Assembly: GCA_013423325.1 (NCBI GenBank)
Contig: BLJB01000030.1
Span: forward strand, 148,541-212,540
From: Usnea hakonensis
Taxonomy: Eukaryota > Ascomycota > Lecanoromycetes > Lecanorales > Parmeliaceae
Reading direction: 5' to 3'
DNA: 64,000 nt
Positions 55,874 through 64,000 of this stretch are shown here, piece after piece (within the stretch, counting starts at the first letter, position 1; each line of letters begins with the position of its first letter). The notes beneath the pieces were generated by a model. The model was not told where the DNA came from. It did not search any database and saw only the letters and a list, made by a program, of their open reading frames with translations. The position numbers and the translations under genes were made by a program.

Positions 55874-56153
55874 TGAGAGTATTTTTAGTACACAGCAGTT
55901 ATAGATAAGGGAAATGTTTGTTGATACCTCGTAGAGTCGCCTAGCAGTAGAACGGGAGAAAGTCAAGATGGCTCGCAAGTCAAGTCAAGGTAAGGTAAGC
56001 TTAGGTAGGTAGGTTTTGCCACTTTAGTCTGAGCTAGGCTGAGAACAGAATAGCGTACTTGGAGATAGGAGGGCCTTATTAGGGCTAGGCCTTATCCTAT
56101 CAGTCTAGCGCTAAGCATTCGCCCTAAAACTTTGATTGAAAACAATAGGTTAG

Positions 56154-56165
56154 CCCTAACCCTAA
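56154..56165. repeat. Two telomere-like CCCTAA units
   Basis: The sequence ccctaaccctaa stands in the 410-bp gap between the receptor gene and the transcription factor gene. Two units may be chance. Confidence 0.4.
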
Positions 56166-56282
56166 GCTGGTAAATTTCTCATAAAATTTTTGAAATTAGA
56201 CCTTTAACATCTCATCGCTCCCTGCTCCGACCGTCACGACTCCTTTTCATATGTTTTCGGACCCCCATAACAGCGTGCCATC

Positions 56283-57748
56283 TCACAGTTTGGTCCAAGT
56301 TGCCTTTGGTCGCTCAATCTCCTGAAAAGTTCCCGACTCCGTTCGTGGCGTCTTCTTTGGACTTTCAGGCAACACAGCTTTTGTGGATATTGCGTTTCCG
56401 TTGAGCTCCACCCCATCTTCCACGGAGTTGTCACGGCTCGCTTGCTTTTGATAACTTCTTCTGGCGTCCGGATCGGAGCTGAGACGACTCGATCTGAGAG
56501 TTGATCCCAGAGATTGGACAGACTGAGCTAATGATTTGAGTGCCGGGGTATTGTGCACGATGGTTGGGAAAAAAGGCATGCAGGCGCACATGAGACCTAT
56601 TTCTGCTTCGATTGTACTGTGCGAATTTAGCGGTTGGCTGGAGCATAATAAAAATAATTGATCTAAGGTACTCAACCGTACGTACGTTACCAAAAAGGTG
56701 CCAGACAAAAGCCAGGTGGCATCTGCCTCCATTTTATGAACTTGTATGCGGAATATGAGGCTTACGACGCTCATTGCACAAGCGCTGTGATAACGTTAGC
56801 AGATTTTTCATTCATCGTCACAGCAAGCGAAGACTCACATGAATCCTGTCATGAAAATGAACACGATACCGAGCATCTTCTTCATCGATAGGTGAAGTTT
56901 CGAAACAGCTGCGATTGGAACACACAGTATGTAGATGTCACTAAAAAGGTTTACCGCTGCAAGAGCTTTGTTGGAAGTAATCGAGACTATTACATCCGTG
57001 AAGATGTCGAGGAACATCAAGGAAGTGTACGCAAGAAAACAAAAAACTATCCCGAAATATATTAGATATCGGGTAACTTTGTTGGGAGCAAAGACCCGAA
57101 AGTAAAGAAGCAGGAGCGACATCTTGAGAGAAAGGAATGTTGGCGCATAAACGACGTTGGTGATTTTCCCATACTTGTAGCGTGAGTTTATGAACCAGGA
57201 GTAGACCGTCCCTGCTTACTTACCCGAATTACGAACGGTAGCAAAGATAGTGGTACATTCCACTGGTGTTTACCAATCCCGGATTTTTGTTCCACTGAGG
57301 AGGAGTCATAAGAGAGTCCCTCAACATTGAAAGCGAGCCTAATACATACTCGTGACTGCCAATCCAAAGCATGCACTTAGTCCAATCTACAGGACCACAA
57401 GAGTCAGACTCATCTCATTATCGTATACCAGATGTACAGAATAGACCTACCGTCGCGAGAAGGCATGCCACTAGGTACGTCAGCCACAAGAGTCGTTCGC
57501 AAGAGCGAGTTTGGGACCTCACAATCATCAAAACCTGGATTGCGTTTAATCCAGAGTTTGGCATACATGCGAAGGCAGACGCAAAGATAGACAAGACCAA
57601 GGAGTATTGAGCAGACGATGTTGTAGACCTCGGCGCGCTCGTTGTGGATTGAAAAATCCGGCACCACTCCCGGCGGAGGGGCCAATGAGGGTGTATCTGT
57701 GTATTGGGCTAGTACCTCCGGAGAGACGAGAGCTGGGTTTATCGACAT
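56283..57748 (-). CDS. PTH11-like membrane receptor (fungal rhodopsin-fold family)
   Basis: The ATG at 57,748 opens a protein with a proline-rich extracellular start (TPSLAPPPGVVPDFS). The first membrane helix follows, with the family signature LRMYAKLWIKRNPGFDD at the end of exon 1 (57,523). Later parts are GIGKHQWNVPLS, KITNVVYAPTFLSLKMSLLL, RYLIYFGIVFCFLAYTSLMF, NKALAAVNLFSDIYILCVPI and EAEIGLMCACMPFFPT, then a hydrophilic tail. Clear introns are 57471-57522, 57174-57223, 56785-56838 and 56638-56685. At least one more lies between about 57,420 and 57,340, and its exact sites are uncertain, so the total length is not fixed. Family members sense surface or chemical cues; a G-protein link is inferred only from the family. 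Confidence 0.82.
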
Positions 57749-57891
57749 TGTGAAGAAGGCCAACTGTACGAACACTTAGAACACTGACGAGTAAATTTGA
57801 GGGTAGGCAATGAAAAAAGTAGAAGAAGGAAAAGACATGGACGGACGGAGTTCCTATGCCTAAAAAGATTTCAACTGGAAAGCCTATTTAT

Positions 57892-58200
57892 TCATTGCTC
57901 ATCGATGAGAACATCTCCCACGTTTCCGCAATAAGGTGCAGTGGACTCGGCATCTAAGCATCCGACGACTCTGCATTCCAACTTTAATGAGATTACACAG
58001 ATGCACAGTGTCCCCAGATCTCCCATCATAAATTGTGGCGCCGCTGGATGTGCACAACCGTAAGCCACAAAGCCAAACCACCCTACATGGCCTCTGACAA
58101 TTGATCAGAGACGCCGCACTATAAGAATTGAGGAATGTCATCGGAACTTTGATGTGTTTACGGTTGTGATGGTTCCTCATTCGGTGCGAAACTCCCTTTG
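57892..58200 (-). CDS. Possible small cysteine-rich protein, 5' end unknown
   Basis: The minus strand encodes GWFGFVAYGCAHPAAPQFMM, then TLCICVISLKLECRVVGCLD and STAPYCGNVGDVLIDEQ before a stop at 57,892. Seven cysteines occur in about 65 residues. A 68-nt intron (58094-58161, GTAAAC, branch CTGAT, TGTCAG) would join it in frame to an upstream open frame. No ATG was found in that frame within 100 bases. It may be a small secreted protein, a relic or chance. Confidence 0.3.
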
Positions 58201-58502
58201 TCAAGTTTTGGAAACCTCACTATATTGCGTGCGCAGCGATGGCTGACTGACAAAGTAACGGGAAGAATGAACCACGGACGATAGTGAACTATAAATATGA
58301 GTAAATCATATTTACAGTGTCGATGCGGTAGGGTTGAGCCTTGGCTTCTTTAGTCGAGCTGCACATTTCTGCCTTTCCAAGCCCCACGAAGCTTCTCTGA
58401 ACTTTGATTGTCAGATTGCATTGACTTCAGCCCTGGATATGGATACATGGTGACTCGACATCGACGTTGAGCTACCTATGGGCTCAGATGGTGGTTGCTC
58501 TG

Positions 58503-58600
58503 TTGGAAATTGGAATTGGCAATTTCGCTTGTGTTGGATTCCCAGCCTTTTGTTGGCAGGGGTCGGCCCAGCTACCCAAATTGTATGATAAATAGGACTG
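58503..58600 (+). repeat. Dispersed repeat R2, copy 3
   Basis: Matches 29,557-29,653 nearly throughout (ggaattggcaatttcgcttg, then ggattcccagc and gcaggggtcgg). Similarity stops right after taggactg, where the other two copies continue. It stands in the intergenic region upstream of the RING gene. Confidence 0.8.
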
Positions 58601-58892
58601 TTCATACCTGAATTTCAGTATGCTCCGGCTTCTGATGTCCGTTGTATTATCGTCAAAAATGCTCTAATGGATGATATATTGCAATCCACAACCTAGCTAC
58701 AATTGTAGAGTCATTGCATCATGTCGTTTCACATTGTCCCTAGTCGCTCCGAAATGCAAGAAGTTCAACTAAGAATCAATGCTGCTGCGGAAAAACTTCC
58801 ATACTAAGGTCAGCGAAATACTGAACATCCAGCTACAACAGGAAGACTACTAACGTGGTCTCTAGTCTCTCATATTGAAAGTTCTCTCGACT

Positions 58893-59480
58893 ATGGAAAA
58901 AGCCATCGTCACTCTGAAGCAACGCTTCACCACGCCCTCAGCCGACCAAATACAGCAGCATCCGCTATGCAGCATATGTTGGAATGATTACGAAGGGGGA
59001 GATCAAGCTGTCGTGCTTCCTTGTGGCCATGTGTTTGGCGAAGAATGTATCCTTGAGTGGACGAAGCGCGTAACGCCTATGGGACGACACAACGGCTGTC
59101 CACTTTGCAGCGCCGAATTACTCCCTCCAAGCATGCACTCTCGGACCAAAGCTTTAGCCGCCTTTGTATCGGATCTCTTAGCCCTGGAGCAAGCTGTAGA
59201 GCAAACCCTGATAGAGGTGTCCGGTGGACCTTGTGGGGCTGCCTTTGCGGTGTTCCTGAAGACCATACAACTAGCCAAGCCGTACCTCGACTTGTCACCA
59301 TTTTGGTACATAGTTCTAGGCCTGGTATCGGCAGCGCACACGGTGTACTCGGTCAGGAACCTTTTAAAGCTACATGGTTGGAGATGGACGTGGTTATCAG
59401 TTGCGGCGACCCTCTTTGGTGCAATACTACAAGTGTATAGCTACACTTGTAGTAGCTTCTGGATATCGCTGGTACTCTAG
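58893..59480 (+). CDS. Membrane-anchored RING finger protein, probable E3 ubiquitin ligase
   Basis: The first ATG (58,893) gives a single-exon protein of 195 residues. A RING domain lies at about 26-72: CSIC, then PCGHVFGEECILEW, then CPLC. It has cysteine or histidine ligands at 26, 29, 44, 46, 52, 69 and 72. The position that normally holds the fifth ligand (the H of FHxxC in RING-H2) is glycine 49, so the second zinc site may be weakened. Two hydrophobic segments follow (about 140-162, PFWYIVLGLVSAAHTVYS, and about 172-195, WLSVAATLFGAILQVYSYT), which places it in a membrane. RING proteins of this type transfer ubiquitin from an E2; substrates are unknown. It is the last intact gene before the transposon block. 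Confidence 0.82.
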   Translation: MEKAIVTLKQRFTTPSADQIQQHPLCSICWNDYEGGDQAVVLPCGHVFGEECILEWTKRVTPMGRHNGCPLCSAELLPPSMHSRTKALAAFVSDLLALEQAVEQTLIEVSGGPCGAAFAVFLKTIQLAKPYLDLSPFWYIVLGLVSAAHTVYSVRNLLKLHGWRWTWLSVAATLFGAILQVYSYTCSSFWISLVL

Positions 59481-60289
59481 CTGCTGCGCAATCAGCTTTA
59501 TGGATGAAAGCTTCGTTGTGAAAGAAAGTCGGATGCTCTGGGCGTGTCGTCGTGCTCATTGGGAATCTGCCTCCGTTGTCTTGAATGAGGCTAGAGATAC
59601 CAGAAATGTGTAATCATATGTCTCTCATTTTCATGGTTGCAGCTAGTTCGTCTAGGTCAAGGAGGTCGTGAGAATGCCACCACGAGTGCTGAGCCAGAAC
59701 ACGCAAAGCCACGAATAAACGCGATAGTTGAAGAACTATTAACGGAAGAGGTCAGAACTAGAGTTGGGCAAGAGGAACCCGTCTAAAATGAAGGAATTGT
59801 GCTTTGTAAAGCCCATGCCGTTTTCTAAAGTCGTTAGGAAAGTCATTACAAGCGATCACAGTATCTCTCCATCCCAAGATCAAAAAGTCTAGTATTTTTG
59901 CGTCGGTGATCGTTTCGAACGGAGAGCTTGACCAAGCCCTAGTATGTCTAGAAAAGCGCGTTTCTTTTACCTTTTTTGTCCTGTCGTTGTTGTTTTAGGC
60001 AGACTGAACATTGGGGGGATTGAGGAGTGTTTGTCGTCGACAATTGAATGGAAGAGATAGTAATGTTTTTCACCACCAGTCCAAACACTTGCTATGTTGG
60101 CTTACAGGAAATTGAGTCTACTACGAAAAGATCATGTCTGACGACTACAAGCACCCATGCTTTAAGCGCAGGGTCTTCGAACCAAACGACTTTGAGCGCG
60201 CTATGAGTGAGGTTTAGCAATGCGCGTACGGCGTAGGTACTGTGGGGGTGGAAGTTTGCGTCAGGAAAAGTGGCTGGTTTTGCTAAGCT
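59481..60289. other. Transition region with possible gene fragments
   Basis: A plus-strand segment near 59,700-59,785 (NAIVEELLTEEVRTRVGQEE) and another near 60,130-60,215 (YKHPCFKRRVFEPNDFERAM) look protein-like but are isolated by stops. No gene is called. The normal base composition ends at about 60,290. Confidence 0.35.
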
Positions 60290-61865
60290 ACCAGTAGTAG
60301 TAGTATAGCTATTTAGATTTCTTTCGTAGTAGAAAAGAATTATCCCTTTTACTACCGAATTATCTATAGTCTTAGTAGAGCCGAAGGCGGGGCTCTTCTA
60401 AAGTATTACCTTTTAGTTACCTACTTTATAAGAAAATTATCTTCTAAATACCTTTTTACCTTCTACTTTTTTTTTTAAGATCCTTCTTAGTAATTCTCTA
60501 TAGTTTACTACTAAGTGGTAGTAAATAAAATTAAAAAGTATCTAAGAATATTTAAAAAATCTATCCCGCTCTTTTCTTAATAGTCTAATCTTTTCCTAGA
60601 CTCCTTTTAGCTTAAATACTCGAATTCTTTTCTTAATTATCTTAATCCTCTTATAGGAATTTCGTTAATAATTATTTATTAAATTTTTTATCCCCTAATC
60701 TAATCTTTAGTCTTTTTTCTCTTCTCTTCTAGTTATTATTAGTCCTTTACTACTAAAGTTAATATAAAGGCTAGCTTTCTACTTTTCTCTATTTCTAGTA
60801 TATTCTAAATAATAATAGACGAATTCTATATTAGTTTATTAAAGATATTACTATCTTCGTTAGCCTTAATTCCTTTAAATAATTAGGTATAGATACTTTC
60901 TTACTTATCTTACTCTTCCTTACTAGAAATTATAATATCTATTTTTATTAAATCTATATTATCCCCTATATTCTTTAAGTTATCTATTAAGGAATTAAAA
61001 TCTATATTACTAAAAGTACTATTATTTACTTCTATAAAAATTTTATTTTTATCTACTATACTTATAATTCTTACCCCTACTTTACTAAATCTATAATTAT
61101 TTAATATAGAAAGAATTATAGAATTAGTATCTCTATTCTATAGAAAAAAAAATAGTAGGGAGGATCTTATTAAATATCTTAAAATAATTAACTTTAGTAT
61201 TAATAAGAAATATTCTATAGAGAAAGTACTATTAGTAAAGAAGATAGTATTTCGGGCTTATTTATAGGGCGAAGCTTTAATATAGTATTAAGATTTAGAC
61301 TTATTAATACGAGTAGATTAGATAAAGCTATTTATAGAGTTTATAGCTAAATATAAGCTTAAACTAAAAATATTTACTAACTCGAATCTCTTCTTTATTT
61401 AGTTATATAATTTAAAATAAGGGAAGAAGCTAATTATCTAATATATTATAGAAGCTAATAAATCATATTATAAATACCTAAAGGTACTAAAGTTATATAT
61501 AGATAATTAATTTATAGTAGGCTTAGCTAATAATATAAAAGTTATAATAGTATAGATCTACCTTTTTTAGATAGAGAAAGAGATTATATTCCCTATTATA
61601 AAGGTGATAATAATTAAAGCCTATAATCTAATTAGAAGGTCTAGCCTATTTAATAATATTATAGACTAATTAAGTAGTACCGGAGCTATAGAGGTAATAT
61701 AAGGCTAGATTAATACTAAACTCCTTAATTTCTTTCGAAGTTTAAAAAAGGCTTAATAGGTCTAGCCTATATATTAAATTATTTAGCTAAAATTATAATT
61801 CGATTAATAAGCCCTATCTATAGTATAAGATAAATCTTAGAAAAAGAAAGAACCTTATCGCTTTT
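60290..61865. mobile_element. AT-rich, heavily RIP-mutated repeat remnant
   Basis: Over about 1.5 kb the dinucleotides CA and TG are almost absent, while TA is very frequent and CG still occurs. Many whole 60-base lines contain no CA or TG at all. This is the expected end state of RIP, which turns CpA into TpA on both strands of duplicated DNA. The original content is no longer readable. It may be the terminal repeat or body of the element that follows, or a separate copy. Confidence 0.8.
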
Positions 61866-61869
61866 CTTT

Positions 61870-64000
61870 TTGTCATGGTGTGGACCTCAGTCTAGTCAGG
61901 TTAATCTATGCGATAGCCGACGATCTAGGCGACAGCCCCTTAAGGGCTGCTCGCATCCCCCGTTCTTTCTGGTTTCCTCATCTTTCGTCTTAGAATTCTA
62001 CCTAGTCCTAGCCATAGAGAATAAGAATCCTTCTACCAAGCCTCGTTCCCTAACATTACGAAAGATCGACATATACCGCAACGCTTCTATCGCGCTACCC
62101 CCCCCCCTCGTCCAAGTCCCGCCCCGCCACCGGAATTAATAGATTCCTCCGCAGAGAGCGCGTCTGCAGCTCAAACCCCTATTACCCCCGTTTCCTTCGC
62201 TCAGTCCGTCGCCAATAACCCCGAAGGTGCTCTAAACACCTTCCAATAAATTTAGAATCAGAATGCTACTATGGCAGCCTAAATAGCCTCCTTGACGGCG
62301 TAGGTTACCGCTATAACCACCCCTTCTTCGTCCGCACCCTCCACGACTAATAAACTACCGCCGCCCAGCACTTCTACTCTACCACCTCCGTCCTTCGACC
62401 TAGCTCTCTTGGCCAGTATCGTGGCACAAGCCGTAGCCCGGGTTACGCAGAATCAACCTCCTACGCCTGCTCCTGCTCCTACATCTACTCCCGCCTCTCC
62501 CCCTCGCCTATCCGAGAAACTCCCTGACATCAATAAGTACGAAGGGGAACGAGACAAGCTAGACGCGTAGGAGCAGGCTCTCCTATAGAAAATATATACC
62601 AACCACGACCGTTACTCTACCGACGTCCTCAAGATTGCCTATATCGAGTCCCATCTCACCATTAGGAAAAGAGCCTATACTCTTATAAGCCCCTACCGAG
62701 TTAACGGTATCTACAGTATCCCCNNGCCTATATCTCCGAAGCCTCCGCGACGCCTACGGAAATCCCTTTGAAGCCGAAGACGCCCGTATATATCTTCGCA
62801 ACACCCTTAGACAGGATAAGATGACTTTTCCTGAATACCTCCTGCTCTTCGTAGCCAAGAAAGAACGCGCCAATATGGATAACGGCGCCCTTATCGAATG
62901 CCTTCGCCTAGGAGTTAACTTCTCTACCTAACAAGCCGCTATTGCCTAGCGTAGTCCCGAGGGCAAAGAACCTACTACCTACGACGAATACGTAGCCTAT
63001 TTTACCGCTATAGATAACAAAATATAATATCTAAAGTATCTCCATCCTCGAGCCACTACCCCCGTCCCTACATCCAAGCCGAAACCCTATACCCCGGCCT
63101 CCGTTCTAAGCGCCAAAACGGCCTCCTCCTCCGCCCCTATCCCCGTCGTCGCTACCGTTCCGCTATCTACTGGCGAACCTATAGATCTAGATATAGCCAT
63201 GGCCGCCGTAAAAGGCAAAAGCCTCGATGTCCCCGGAGTCCGAGATATCTACAATAAGTGGCGGTTATGCTACTATTGCAAGGAGAGTCATAAAGGGAAA
63301 ACCGCCAAGGACTATCCCAATAAGAAGAAGTCCTCCAACCTCCGTATTATTAACCTCGATGATACTGCCAGCATTGATGGTGGTGTTCCTGTTCCTCCGG
63401 GAAAAGTCTAGTCCTTAAGCGAAGTCGCGCTCGGGGACCTATATACCTCTCTTCTTGTCTTATGGCCACGTCTTTTTCTACTCCCCTGCAGTCGTACCAG
63501 AAGTTTTCTATTCAAACCGCCTTGGAGCTCTTTAAGACTGATCCCTCGTTTAAGGACAGTCATATAGTAGTCTCCTATATCTTACGTTAAGCTCAATTCA
63601 GGATTCCTGCTCTTACCTTAATTGACTCGGGGGCTTCGGCCTATGCTTTCATTAATAAGAATTTCGCGCAACATTATAACCTTCCCCTACACCCCCTAAC
63701 ATACCCTCGTCGCCTCCGTGGCTTTGATGGCCAGACCGCCCGAACCGGAGATATCACGTATATAGCCTATACCACTATAGTCCTAGGTAATCACGTGGAA
63801 CGGTTGTTCCTGTACGTCACCGGTCTCAACTAATACCCCGTTATTATAGGTCTTCCTTGGCTCCGACGTCATGGAATCCACGCCAGTTTCGAGTCTAACA
63901 CTCTAACTATGTCCTCGTCCTTCTATTTATCCCATTATTGCCCTACCCCAGTCAAGATTCAAGGAGTATCTCGAGAAGAAGAGAACTTCTTGTCCCCGAA
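61870..64000 (+). mobile_element. LTR retrotransposon gag-protease region, broken, runs off the window
   Basis: The proline/serine-rich Gag start (about 62,150-62,500) is followed by SEKLPDINKYEGERDKLDA (62.5 kb). A nucleocapsid zinc-knuckle remnant, CYYCKESHKGKTAKDYP, lies at 63.27 kb; its last cysteine is lost. A retropepsin-like protease follows: ALTLIDSGASAYAFINKNFA at 63.62 kb, then YPVIIGLPWLRRHGI at 63.83 kb. This order is typical of Ty3/gypsy elements. Reverse transcriptase and integrase would lie beyond the window. In-frame stops interrupt it repeatedly; those examined are TAG or TAA where CAG, CAA or TGG would be expected. A two-base N gap lies at 62,724-62,725. Confidence 0.85.

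Noticed and set aside
56154..56165. Chromosome end or internal telomere
   Set aside because: Only two CCCTAA units are present, within the 410-bp gap between two intact genes.
1..64000. CRISPR arrays, tRNA genes, 5S rRNA or other rRNA genes
   Set aside because: I looked for regular short spacers, tRNA T-loop phrases and rRNA signatures and found none. The genome is eukaryotic, so CRISPR is not expected.

Overview
The window reads as nuclear DNA of a filamentous ascomycete, most likely a dothideomycete. The signs are short introns of about 50 nt with CTGAC/CTAAC branch sites, a Zn2Cys6 regulator, a PTH11-type receptor, a GH128 glucanase, a fungal-type U6 snRNA gene, and repeats carrying the scars of repeat-induced point mutation (RIP, C to T in CpA). 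The class is an inference.

The window has two compartments. Bases 1-43,000 are gene-poor. They hold a U6 snRNA gene that appears to carry a 52-nt spliceosomal intron, and two large intact genes that point away from each other. One is a roughly 1,029-residue protein with two complete serine-recombinase catalytic motif sets plus a duplicated cysteine-rich module (8,110-11,354, minus). The other is a UPF1-like SF1 helicase (18,362-21,871, plus). Both are preceded by a similar leader sequence. Around them lie at least three, probably four, decayed copies of one unrecognised gene family, several tandem-repeat fields, a retroelement relic, a patchwork of broken coding segments in both orientations (29.9-37.2 kb), a phenylalanine/histidine ammonia-lyase pseudogene (39.6-41.2 kb), two copies of a 0.5-kb repeat and a 128-bp MITE-like insertion.

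Bases 43,200-59,500 are ordinary gene territory. In order they hold a GH128 glucanase, a three-exon gene of unknown function, a G/C-tract block with an assembly gap, a secreted serine-rich cysteine-rich protein, a GT34 glycosyltransferase, a five-exon Zn2Cys6 factor with a 27-nt exon and a GC-AG intron, a PTH11-like receptor and a membrane RING protein. Several relate to the cell surface, but no pathway cluster is evident.

The last 3.7 kb is transposon: an AT-rich block almost without CA or TG dinucleotides, then the gag/protease start of an LTR retrotransposon whose inspected in-frame stops fit RIP. It runs off the window edge.

The best candidate for something undescribed is the two-headed serine recombinase and its possible link to the helicase and the decayed gene family. 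Splice sites were placed by eye from donor, branch and acceptor signals and reading-frame continuity. No similarity search was run.
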